Origin: Apoda limacodes
Lineage: Eukaryota; Arthropoda; Insecta; Lepidoptera; Limacodidae
Assembly (NCBI GenBank): GCA_946406115.1
Contig: OX291547.1
Span: 11,289,001-11,353,000 of the forward strand
Length of the DNA: 64,000 bases
Direction: 5' to 3'
Part shown: piece by piece, positions 24,476-34,262 of the stretch
Layout of the letters: the number at the start of each line of letters is the position of its first letter
How positions within the stretch are numbered: the stretch's first letter is position 1
Made by a program: the position numbers and the translations under genes
Notes under the pieces: model-generated
Told to the model about the DNA's origin: nothing
Seen by the model: the letters and a program-made list of their open reading frames with translations, nothing else
Databases searched by the model: none

Positions 24476-25240
24476 CTACATATACATATCTACGTAAACA
24501 TATATCATTCAATAAAATGAATATGGCATACCTAGTATATATTGCATCTAACCATTAAGCTCCAAATTAGACACTTTTAGTTAGGTTTATGTCGCCCAAG
24601 AACGCATTGATGGAAAAATATATTATAAAAATTACACAACTAGCCAGGGTCAAATAGTGTCCAATATATAACCAACTAAGTTAATCTTTTCATTTAGACT
24701 TAAACAATGTAGTAACCCTACAGTAAACATTGCGCAACATGTTCGTGACCGCTTTTATTTCCTTATTTAGCTTTGTTATAATTTTTTCTGGTATTATGAA
24801 ATTAAATATATAACTGTGAGAAATGGGCGGATAGACAGATAAACCTGGCGAAATTATAAGGGATTCGTATTTACGATTAGGCAAAGGGTCCCTTAAAAAA
24901 AACTGTCAATACAATGACGACAGATAAAGTATTCATGAGAACGGGACCTAGCATTGAGAGTCTTAAGCTACTATGTACTAAAATAGCAGACACATTTCAA
25001 TTAATAAGTAAGTACATATACAAGTATATTCCTAACAAAAGTACATTTTTGTTTTACTACAAAACAAAATCAGATTGAATAGCAAATAACCTTGTTAGGT
25101 AGTTGATGTCGACTTCTGTATTTCTACACATTCTAGACATTCGATTCGGTCTCACTAATGATTTCCAGGAGGTGGAAATTTTAGCATTTGTTGCCATGTG
25201 GTTTCTCATAATACTCAACTTACTGTCGGATACTCACATA
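24476..25240. other. No gene seen
   Basis: A+T-rich DNA; the minus-strand 64-codon frame at 24,690 has no recognisable domain. Confidence 0.5.
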
Positions 25241-25242
25241 CA

Positions 25243-25315
25243 TAGTGGCGTATTGATAGAACGTTGGGTGCCATGTTGAAGGTTCTGGGTTTGATTCCAG
25301 GCAAGCAATTGTAAC
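25243..25315 (+). mobile_element. tRNA-derived SINE head
   Basis: GTGGCGTATTGATAGAACG has A-box form and GAAGGTTCTGGGTTTGATTC has B-box form, spaced as in a tRNA. It is a SINE head rather than a tRNA gene, because no acceptor stem can be paired. Confidence 0.55.
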
Positions 25316-25457
25316 CAATAAAACTGTATGTTCATATTTATATTATTGCATACTTATATTTATTAAAGACTAATCTTGTTTTTTTGTGTGTGCCAGTGCT
25401 AGTGTTGGACCACGAAAGAAGGTTTTCGATTAATTATTTTAATTTAGGTTTAAGATC

Positions 25458-25652
25458 ATGAAAAAACTGTTTTGCATTTCGTACTCGATGTGGCCAGTTA
25501 TATTTTTAGAGCGGCCGCAGAAGAAAAGCATGACGTCATCAGCACAGCTGGCGGCCGATAGAGCGGCGAGAACGACGCGCTTGCCGCTTCGTGCCGCACC
25601 GCGTCGCAAAGTTATTCATTCTAATTCGCTGTTGTTCTTAATTTTCTTTTAA
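25458..25652 (+). other. GC island with CRE motif; 64-codon frame
   Basis: About 110 bp (25,510-25,620) are very GC- and CpG-rich in otherwise A+T-rich DNA. The island contains GCGGCCGC and a full CRE palindrome TGACGTCA at 25,531-25,538. A 64-codon plus-strand frame starts at an ATG preceded by AGATC (A at -3) and passes through the island, giving an Arg/Ala-rich middle (LAADRAARTTRLPLRAAPRR). Other frames over the island are shorter. It may be a promoter island, a coding exon or a transposon fragment; the sequence does not decide. No clear splice sites flank the frame. Confidence 0.3.
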
Positions 25653-25871
25653 TAAATATCCACTTATTTTTTTTTTATACTATATTGGACTTTCAGGTAG
25701 TAGAAAAAGTAACGATCGTTCCGAATTCAAAAAGGCTTTTCTTACCCTTGGAATAAAAACTTTCGACATTGCTCTTGAGCTCGCGTTGAAACGAGCTTTC
25801 TTCCTCGGGTACGAAAAAGCGTCATTTTGTACTCCGTACGGAATATGCTGTTGTTCGCCTTAGATCTTTAA

Positions 25872-26250
25872 GAGGATACACTTCGCGGCGCCTCGCAGGG
25901 AGCTTCATAAAAACGAATTTCTCACTTATTTTTGACACTTGCTATTCAAACACCAAGAAATTTTGAAGACATGTTCTGGTAATAAATATCTAGGTCTGCA
26001 GTGTACCAGTTTTCTATCAAATTTTATAGTTCAAAAGTTATACAGGATTCTAGTTTTTCATACAAATGGTTTTAAAAAAGGTTTCTAGTTAATAGAACGG
26101 TCTACAAGATTTTGGAAAAACCACAGACATAGGTATTCGGCTTGGGATTATGACTAAGAAATTTCACAGTGATTGATCAGTAAATGTCGAAAACAAATGC
26201 AAAATTCGTTTGTATAAAACCCGCTGCGAGGCGCCGCGAAGTTTATCCCC
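25872..26250. mobile_element. TTAA-flanked MITE, piggyBac-like target
   Basis: A 379-bp element sits between TTAA at 25,868-25,871 and TTAA at 26,251-26,254. Its left end GAGGATACACTTCGCGGCGC then CTCGCAGGGAGC matches the inverse of the right end, GGGGATAAACTTCGCGGCGC then CTCGCAGCGGGT. The inverted match extends through ACAAACGAATTT-like sequence, about 50 bp. TTAA duplication is characteristic of piggyBac-group elements. No transposase frame is present. Confidence 0.85.
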
Positions 26251-26254
26251 TTAA

Positions 26255-26691
26255 AGTAAATTTTCCCCGAGTATAAAAGCTTTTGTATAAAAATCAATAT
26301 TTCTGTGTCAAAATATGTGTTATATTTTGACTTTTTGTAACGAAACGCTTAATGCGTAAAATAAAATTAATAATCAATTTACCTGACCACATTATATTTT
26401 TTAAATGTCGTTGATTTTAAATTTCTGTTAATTTCCTTGCGTAATTTTTTTATACAGTTGATGAAATATATACAGTAACACTTAAAGTTATGTCACGAAT
26501 AATATTAAATAATTTGTTTTCATTTTAATTAATGTTATGACGTCTCATATTAAAAAAAATCATCGTTTTCAACACACGCATTCTTTACATCACAACAGAG
26601 CATCTATGGGTAAATAAACTAAAAATACTTATTTCATAATAGGTCAAGAATAAAATATAATAATAAATTAAAGTAAAATTAATAATAAAAC
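26255..26691. other. No gene seen
   Basis: A+T-rich DNA, no recognised feature. Confidence 0.45.
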
Positions 26692-26832
26692 TGACAATTT
26701 AAAAATGCCGTTTAAAAGTCTACTTAAATAAAATTCATTTAGTTTGGTAAAGAAGGCTATATATAGTTCAAACTCAAACTCAAAATATTTTTTATTTAAT
26801 TAGACTTTTAAACAGCACTTTTGAATCGTCAG
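26692..26832. repeat. Inverted pair of LINE 3'-end fragments
   Basis: Plus strand at 26,692-26,735: CTGACAATTTAAAAATGCCG then TTTAAAAGTCTACTTAAATA. Minus strand of 26,766-26,832: CTGACGATTCAAAAGTGCTG then TTTAAAAGTCTAATTAAATA, ending GAGTTTGAGTTTGA. These are two copies of a common lepidopteran LINE 3' end facing each other, so the region can fold into an imperfect hairpin. A third partial copy starts at 63,954. Confidence 0.75.
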
Positions 26833-27388
26833 TTTAATTATTTATTTTTCATTATTAATTATATTTTTCTTACTGTATTCATAAAATAAGTAACAGTAAT
26901 AACATATACAATAAATAAGTTGCCGTAGATAACCGAATTTAGTGCGTGCGGAGCTGCAAAAGCTACTATAGAATAAAATTATTGTAAACCAAAAGAACCG
27001 CAGTTCTTTACAATAAAAAAAAATTTACAGTGACAAATGATTTATAAATAATTTATTTTAATATCGTTAAGTATATGTTTAAAATGTCGTTAATTATTGC
27101 CGACAACATACTGGCGCAACGCATTTGTGTGGTCCATGGAATTTATACAGAAACAATTAAAGTCACGCATCAAATTAAAGTAATTTATTTAAATTTTTAA
27201 GTATTTAAAGAAAAGTTCAATTTTCTGTATTTATAAACAACTTACATTTATTATGTAGTCACATATGCAAAATTATATCACTTTGTCTTTTTTAAAATAA
27301 ACCGATCGTGGTGGTTTAATCTATGCTTTCATCGACGTGCGTAATTGGCGCCCTTTGTTGGTTCAGTACACAATTCCTGGTTAAAACC
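26833..27388. other. No gene seen
   Basis: A+T-rich DNA with no recognised repeat or frame. Confidence 0.45.
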
Positions 27389-27896
27389 AGCTTGCTCCTT
27401 GCCTAGGTTTTCTCTAAGGACTACAGAATGGGACTCTTCAAGTAAGAAGTTATTGGATTTTTGAAGGGTCGGCAACGCGCGAGTGATACCCCTGGTGTTG
27501 ACGATATCTGACGCTTCACATGGTGCGCCCTCTATACTACAACTACAACAAAAAAAAAATAATTGACATGTTTGACTTTGTTTTTAGTAGCTTACTAACT
27601 TATTTTATTACCTAATAAGTGTTTCGGTACATATTGTATAATCTTTAGCTGTTTATCAAAGTATTGTATTATTATTTTAAATAGAACTTCTTGCTAGCTC
27701 TTTTTGACAGAAATTAACATTGTATACATTGTATTGACGATTCAAAAGAACACTTTAAAGTAGAAACCTATTTGAATAATATTTGAATAAAGTTTGATTC
27801 GATTTGATTTGTTTCAAGCTTCCGTAGGCCACGGTGATCGCTTACCATCATGGCGGACCATGTGCTTGTTTGCCAACTTAGTGGTATAAAAAAAAT
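27389..27896 (+). mobile_element. CR1/jockey-type LINE 3' end split by an insertion
   Basis: The left part (27,389-27,500) has CTTGCTCCTTGCCTAGGTTT, AAGGACTACAGAATGG, TTGAAGGGTCGGCAACGCGC and ends CCCCTGGTGTTG. The right part (27,815-27,896) resumes CAAGCTTCCGTAGGCCACGG then TTTGCCAACTTAGTGGTATA. In the uninterrupted copy at 40,727 these two halves are contiguous, so 314 bp have been inserted. Confidence 0.85.
27501..27814 (+). mobile_element. LINE 3' tail nested inside another LINE tail
   Basis: The insert ends TTGACGATTCAAAAGAAC, a short AT part, then GAATAAAGTTTGATTCGATT and TGATTTG. These are the 3' end and GATTT-type tail of a different lepidopteran LINE family, related to the fragments at 26,692-26,832. 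It is strongly 5'-truncated. No clear target duplication is visible. Confidence 0.7.
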
Positions 27897-28124
27897 TATC
27901 TCCTTTTTCGTACGTTCGAAAAAAGATTGGAAAACTCAGGCGATAAAAACTATTTTGGATTCATCAACAAATAAAGGAAATATACAACAGTGACATGTAT
28001 ACTTGTGGTCACCGCCGCTTCGTCAGTCTTAGGTAATATTGTATTCTTTTGTCTGGAATCTTAGCTGGGCGTTTTCATATATTCGTCATCCATGCCCGTC
28101 TCGTCGTCGCTTGGCCTTTGACTT

Positions 28125-28250
28125 ATGGGAGAATTGGGCGGTACCGCTCGACACCCCGCTGCCGACGCCGACGAAGTTTTGGAGTTCACGGCAGTATATC
28201 GCGAAAAGTTACGGAAGCAAGAAGAGAAGTTTTTTAATGGATACCTATAG
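28125..28250 (+). pseudogene. Short GC-rich coding-like frame, unassigned
   Basis: Within a GC-richer block (27,995-28,430) the ATG at 28,125 opens 41 codons: MGELGGTARHPAADADEVLE then FTAVYREKLRKQEEKFFNGY and one more residue. The composition (charged, helical C-terminal half) is more protein-like than any other frame over this block. Two overlapping plus-strand frames (28,039-28,419 and 28,049-28,237) and one minus-strand frame (28,061-28,261) are Arg/Pro/Ser-rich and look like shadows. There is no matching splice acceptor or donor, so this could be a broken exon, a retrocopy or a piece of the LINE that follows. Family not recognised. Confidence 0.3.
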
Positions 28251-28449
28251 AATGTCCACAAATACGTTACAGGATGTGTATACAGTCACGTCACACGATC
28301 ACTTTTCACAAAATTTCGGCGGTCGAGATGATTACGCTCGGATGACAAACCGTGAAAAACCAGCTATCAATTATCAATACATCCGCATCATCTCCTTGAT
28401 CTCGGTGACGGTTTGGTGACGGCGTCTAGCAGATATACGCACTAATTAA

Positions 28450-28650
28450 ATGTCATCGTCATCTCTGCTGCACGTAGGTCTCCCCCAAAAATGACCTTTC
28501 TTTCTGCAGCTCTTACCAGATCACCTGTCCACCTGTTAAAAGAATATTACACGCTTCCGAGTCGTGATAACGACTTCAGTATATTTCTTCCCTAATAGCT
28601 ATGGGTTCGACGAGCGACGTGACCCGCCTATTTTTACTTCAGCTCGGGCT
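28450..28650 (-). mobile_element. RTE-type LINE 3' region fragment
   Basis: ATGTCATCGTCATCTCTGCT then GCACGTAGGTCTCCCCCAAA, CCAGATCACCTGTCCACCTG and GGGTTCGACGAGCGACGTGA are motifs that I recall from the 3' regions of lepidopteran RTE-like LINEs. They usually lie antisense to the element when read this way. Heavily decayed. Confidence 0.5.
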
Positions 28651-29269
28651 ATGATTTTATAGGATTTTATAGCGCAAAGAAACACCAAGTATTGATCAAT
28701 AATCTACTCTAAGCTTATTTATCGATTTCAAAAAGATTCTCTATTGGGTTGTATTTTTTTTAATGTTTTTTACCTCATAACTCCGTCATTTATAAACTGA
28801 TTTGGATTTTTTAACATATATACCTTCCACATAATATTAAGTAATCTATGAATTTAAATTATAAAAGATTTTACACCTTACAAATTTTACCGATGTGCAC
28901 GGTAGGCCTAAAAAATACAATAACTGTTTTGACAGATTATGCATTGACAACTGGATATTTTTACAGTCTAAATCAAAAGAAAAAACTGTTCATAACCTAC
29001 GTAGCCAAACTGTAAAAAGTAATTTGAACGCTTATAGTTTCATCATGAATTTTTAATCATTTCTTTCTAGGGTTCCGTAGATATGGTAAAAAAGGAACCG
29101 TTTTAGTTTCCTATCCTTTCTTACTTATCTTTCATCTGCTTGACTAATTTAGAGTTTTGAACAAAAATGTTAGAAACTCCTAAGTTTTTTTAATTATTGA
29201 CGATCTTCTTGAATTTATTTATTGAATAGAAAGCAATTAAAAATTGGATTTTTTTTTTAACAAAAACAT
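28651..29269. other. No gene seen; AGGGTTCCGTAG repeat scrap at 29,068-29,105
   Basis: A+T-rich DNA. CTAGGGTTCCGTAGATATGG followed by AAAAAAGGAACCG is the inverted-repeat start of the repeat family seen whole at 55,151. Confidence 0.5.
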
Positions 29270-29470
29270 TTTTTTTTTTATACCACTAAGGTGGCTAACC
29301 AGCACACGGTCCTCCTGATGGAAAGCGGTCACCGTGGCCTATGGACGCTTGCAACACCAGAAGTATCACTCGCGCGTTGCCGACCCTTCAAAAATCCAAT
29401 AACTTCTTTCTTGAAGAACCCCATACTGTAGTCCTTAGAGAAAACCTTGGCAGGGAGCTCATTCGACTTC
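29270..29470 (-). mobile_element. CR1/jockey-type LINE 3' end, minus strand
   Basis: After a poly-T run the plus strand reads TATACCACTAAGGTGGCTAA, GCGGTCACCGTGGCCTATGG, ACGCTTGCAACACC, GTTGCCGACCCTTCAAAAAT, GTCCTTAGAGAAAACCTTGG and CAGGGAGCTCATTC. This is the inverse of the 3' end of the LINE at 40,727, with its A-rich tail at 29,270-29,282. Coding part short and 5'-truncated. Confidence 0.85.
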
Positions 29471-29496
29471 AAATCCACTAAAAAATTAAAAATATT

Positions 29497-29695
29497 ACCC
29501 TAAAGCTAATATGCTGACGACATATTTAGTTACAGTTTCTTAGCTTTTATGTTCTGTCAATAAGTCAGCTTTAGGGGATTATTTTTTACTTCTTAGGGTT
29601 GTAATGAAAGTCATTAAATCATTAGAATTTGTTGTTACCCTGTGCATTGACTTTAAATTTTAGAAAAAGTAAAAGAAAAATGACTGCTTCTTAAT
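29497..29695 (+). repeat. Direct copy of loop plus arm start (first unit)
   Basis: From CCCTAAAGCTAATATGCTGA to GACTGCTTCTTAATA this matches 30,927-31,126 at a constant offset of 1,430 bp, until a small difference at TCATTAAATC against TCAGCATAATC. It holds a natural small hairpin: CCCTAAAGCT at 29,498-29,507 pairs with AGCTTTAGGG at 29,567-29,576. It joins the distal end of the left arm at 29,695/29,696, sharing only a TAA-size overlap with the sequence expected on each side. Confidence 0.9.
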
Positions 29696-30214
29696 AAAAA
29701 TGTCGGACAATAAACGTTTTAAAGTCGTATAATATGACCAACAGTTATAAAATTTCGTATAATAGTTATCATCACTACATTATATCGCATTAATATTAAA
29801 ATAAATTGAATAAAAAAATAAGATTATTTATTTATTAAAAAATTGTGTAGAACGAAATATATAATCGTCGAGAAATTAATTTCCCAATAGCAATGTATCC
29901 ACCGAATCAAACTTTTATAGTAGGTAAATAAAATTCAGTAACAAACATGGCAGACCAAAACATGATTTGTCTGACATAATAATGACAATTTTTAAATATT
30001 GTAGTGAACCACTCACGTTTGGTGAATTGCGCCTTTGAAATGTTATCATGATTTTATAGAACCAAAACGGTCCAACCTTAGGTTGTGACGAAAACGTTGT
30101 CTCAATCATTACACGACAAAATTTTGTCAGTTGGGGTGTTTTTATATATAAATATGATTTTAAAAATAAAGGTAGCTGTGTGATGTTTACGTATCCCTAA
30201 CTAAGAATCACTAA

Positions 30215-30259
<45 letters not shown>

Positions 30260-30937
30260 CAATTGTTCGAGAATCACGAGCAAGTTAGAGGATGGATTGA
30301 GCTATGGCTATAGATATTATCTTCGACAGATAATTTGGATTTTGACGTTTTCTAAATATATTAAGCAGTAACCAAAGATATTATGCATAGAATGATCCGC
30401 GCGGACCAAGTTACAGGCAAACGGTATTAAAAACGAAATGCAATTTTAAATTTGAAAAAATCAAATTGATACGCTATAAAACAAGTCAGACAAACCTCTT
30501 CAGTGCTAAACGTATACAAGATACAAGTTTTGTTAAAATATTGAGTTAATTTCACTGTCAAGTTCACGGCCGTCTGAAAGTTTGACGCATCTTTGGTGTC
30601 AAAACGATCGTGTAATCTATGACTCATTTAACTGTTTTGTGCCCTTGACTATATTAACATAAATAATGACAAAAGCTACAGTTATTTTAATGTTTATTTA
30701 TGGATAAGGTTCTTTTAAACAATTAACAAACGTAGTTAATGACGCAACATCTCTCATACGGCAGACTAGTTAAATTTTATCATTTTATTTAACTATTTAC
30801 GTTAATTATTAAGAAGCAGTCATTTTTCTTTTACTTTTTCTAAAATTTAAAGTCAATGCACAGGGTAACAACAAATTCTAATGATTATGCTGACTTTCAT
30901 TACAACCCTAAGAAGTAAAAAATAATCCCCTAAAGCT
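29696..30937 (-). repeat. Left arm of the 1.24-kb inverted repeat
   Basis: The exact inverse of 30,997-32,240: paired positions sum to 61,936 outside and 61,934 inside an AT microsatellite (30,213-30,256), which is 2 bp shorter here. In every stretch I compared elsewhere the arms are identical. The minus-strand frames at 29,915-30,109 and 30,427-30,627 are matched by identical plus-strand frames in the right arm. Neither 64/66-residue product is recognised, so I do not call genes. Confidence 0.95.
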
Positions 30938-30996
30938 AATATGCTGACGACATATTTAGTTACAGTTTCTTAGCTTTTATGTTCTGTCAATAAGTC
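30938..30996. repeat. 59-bp loop of the inverted repeat
   Basis: The only unpaired sequence between the two arms, starting AATATGCTGACGACATATTT and ending CAATAAGTC. Inner bases GCTGAC and GTCAG-type sequence can extend the stem slightly. The same loop occurs at 29,508-29,566. Confidence 0.9.
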
Positions 30997-31674
30997 AGCT
31001 TTAGGGGATTATTTTTTACTTCTTAGGGTTGTAATGAAAGTCAGCATAATCATTAGAATTTGTTGTTACCCTGTGCATTGACTTTAAATTTTAGAAAAAG
31101 TAAAAGAAAAATGACTGCTTCTTAATAATTAACGTAAATAGTTAAATAAAATGATAAAATTTAACTAGTCTGCCGTATGAGAGATGTTGCGTCATTAACT
31201 ACGTTTGTTAATTGTTTAAAAGAACCTTATCCATAAATAAACATTAAAATAACTGTAGCTTTTGTCATTATTTATGTTAATATAGTCAAGGGCACAAAAC
31301 AGTTAAATGAGTCATAGATTACACGATCGTTTTGACACCAAAGATGCGTCAAACTTTCAGACGGCCGTGAACTTGACAGTGAAATTAACTCAATATTTTA
31401 ACAAAACTTGTATCTTGTATACGTTTAGCACTGAAGAGGTTTGTCTGACTTGTTTTATAGCGTATCAATTTGATTTTTTCAAATTTAAAATTGCATTTCG
31501 TTTTTAATACCGTTTGCCTGTAACTTGGTCCGCGCGGATCATTCTATGCATAATATCTTTGGTTACTGCTTAATATATTTAGAAAACGTCAAAATCCAAA
31601 TTATCTGTCGAAGATAATATCTATAGCCATAGCTCAATCCATCCTCTAACTTGCTCGTGATTCTCGAACAATTG

Positions 31675-31721
<47 letters not shown>

Positions 31722-32240
31722 TTAGTGATTCTTAGTTAGGGATACGTAAACATCACACAGCTACCTTTATTTTTAAAATCATATTTATATATAAAAACAC
31801 CCCAACTGACAAAATTTTGTCGTGTAATGATTGAGACAACGTTTTCGTCACAACCTAAGGTTGGACCGTTTTGGTTCTATAAAATCATGATAACATTTCA
31901 AAGGCGCAATTCACCAAACGTGAGTGGTTCACTACAATATTTAAAAATTGTCATTATTATGTCAGACAAATCATGTTTTGGTCTGCCATGTTTGTTACTG
32001 AATTTTATTTACCTACTATAAAAGTTTGATTCGGTGGATACATTGCTATTGGGAAATTAATTTCTCGACGATTATATATTTCGTTCTACACAATTTTTTA
32101 ATAAATAAATAATCTTATTTTTTTATTCAATTTATTTTAATATTAATGCGATATAATGTAGTGATGATAACTATTATACGAAATTTTATAACTGTTGGTC
32201 ATATTATACGACTTTAAAACGTTTATTGTCCGACATTTTT
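30997..32240 (+). repeat. Right arm of the 1.24-kb inverted repeat
   Basis: Starts AGCTTTAGGGGATTATTTTT and ends TGTCCGACATTTTT, directly next to AGGGTACCGTAG, the start of a known repeat family. It contains frames of 66 codons (31,307-31,507) and 64 codons (31,827-32,021) identical to those in the left arm. An AT microsatellite lies at 31,675-31,718. RNA crossing both arms would fold into a duplex of about 1.2 kb. Confidence 0.95.
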
Positions 32241-34025
32241 AGGGTACCGTAGCACAAAAAATATCGGTAAAACCATTAAATCAAAATGTTTATAACAACA
32301 ACTTATAAGACCTTTTTAAAAATATGAGTTATTTAATTATTGTAAATCTAATTATTCGTCTTTTAAATATTGTATAAAAGTCTTGTAAGCATCGTCAAAA
32401 GTTCTTATACGAAACTTGTATATGACAGTACGTTATGTAGGAGGAAAATTTATTACCGTTATATAATTAACATGTCGAAATTTATCTATAGTCTTATAAA
32501 AGGAATAATTGTTACCTGTATACGTTCATCTTGTAAGAGCCATTTAACTATCAAAAAGTGTGACGTGGTCGTAAAGATGACCATGAACACGATTATTACA
32601 TATTGTTCGTTTTAACGATAAAGAGTTGTATAAAAAGGTTCAATAAAGGTCACCGCTGCGACTGTTTTAAGATGATTATATAATTTGATTGTGTAAACGT
32701 TTTCTGGATTGAATTAAATAACTAAAGTATTGTACAAACGTTTTGTATAAAATACTATAACACAATTCCTTGAAATTTGAGATACCACTAGATATAAACT
32801 CTATATAACCAAATGTTATTTAGGCTCGATATGGGACAACATTGCTAGTTGGGACACTACTGTTTCTAAAATAAATCTGTAAAGTTCTATAGCAATGTAG
32901 ATAGTCCACCTAGACTATAATTCAGCTAATGAGTTCAAATTAAGTTTTTTTTAATCATATTTTGTCGAAATTAGTTACCTATAAACAGGATTATTAATTT
33001 AAAAATAAAATAAATGCATTTATCATTTTTAATATTGAGCAGAAGGACTTTGAATACAAGGTGACATTTGTAAATCATTTGTATAATTACTAAATTTAAG
33101 TAGCTAATAATTATACCTAATACTGATACTCAATAATATGAATTTCGCAATACGACCTAATCGATATTAAAATAAATTAGTATAACGTTCACACTGATAG
33201 AAATACATAATGAAACGCACATAATCGCAGAATTGGCATTCGTAACAAAAATTAATACGGTAGAAATTATGGAGGCCATTGCGATAGTGAAAAATGTTTA
33301 TTTTATACGCTCGCGTAGACATTGAGACATTAAAGATACGCTTCCATTTTTCAGAAAAAAACTGTAAATTTATGTAAGTTTAGGAAAAACATTAAAAACC
33401 CTATGATTTTATAAATCTAAGGATGCATAGTGGTGATATAAGGTGATATGATGATACTAAATAAAAAATTGAAAACCAAAATTCTTTGGGCTTTTAATGA
33501 TGTCAAAATCTTGAGCAATTTAGACGAAATTGTAAATCTCTTCATACCCACTCACTTTGCATAACCCAAATAACTTTGACTCGGGTCATATCCTTTCTGA
33601 AATACACCTACATAGAGCAAAATTACAACTAATCACTATAACTTGATTCTTGCTTCCATACACTCATCCAATAGCTAAGGGTCCAAAGAATTGGGCTCTT
33701 TTAGCATTGAATGTAATTTGTGAAATGTAATCCAGAACCCTTTATAATGCGTAGTTTCGTTTCGGTTTGACCTGATTGTTTTGATTGTATGATTGCCTGC
33801 ACCTTCAATATTTATTAAAACAAATTTTAGAAACGATGATTTGTGACTGAATAATTCTTATAGTTGTTCTCCCACAAGGAGCCCCCAGAGAGTACTGTGA
33901 TGTATGGGGTAAATATTTTATGGCTATATATCTATTTGATTTTGTGGCGGAATAAAATCATTGTTATCAATTTTTAAATAATGAGTGTTTTATTGAATGA
34001 AATGACCAATGACCAATGTAGTATT
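32241..34025. other. No gene seen; AGGGTACCGTAG repeat start at 32,241
   Basis: AGGGTACCGTAGCACAAAAA at 32,241 is the diverged start of the repeat family seen whole at 55,151. The rest is A+T-rich. The 81-codon frame at 32,370-32,615 is unrecognised. Confidence 0.5.
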
Positions 34026-34262
34026 ACTAGCTTTTGTCCGTGGCTCTTCCCGCCCTTAATTTGAAGTAGGATTTCAATGGCAACTCCTCAATTATAGAAA
34101 AAAAACCGACTCACACTTGATGTTTTCAAGTAGCCTATGTCCTTTCTTAGGACTCAAACTATCTCCGTGCCAAATTTCATTTTACTAGGTGAAGCAGTTT
34201 AAGTATGACGAGGTAACAGACAGACAGACAGAGTTTCTTTCGCATTAATAATATTAGTATGG
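34026..34262 (-). mobile_element. Lep1-type Helitron, near full length
   Basis: Plus strand: ACTAGCTTTTGTCCGTGGCT, GGCAACTCCTCAATTATAG, CTATGTCCTTTCTTAGGACT, CAAACTATCTCCGTGCCAAA, GAGGTAACAGACAGACAGAC, and the end CGCATTAATAATATTAGTAT. Read on the minus strand the element has both ends, with a CTAGT 3' terminus. No coding capacity. Confidence 0.85.

Noticed and set aside
25872..26250. Host promoter island, because of the CTTCGCGGCGCC boxes
   Set aside because: The boxes are inverted terminal repeats flanked by TTAA, which a MITE explains fully.
29915..32021. Four frames of 64 and 66 codons in the inverted repeat as two duplicated genes
   Set aside because: They are identical only because the arms are identical. 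Neither product shows a domain, signal or codon bias.
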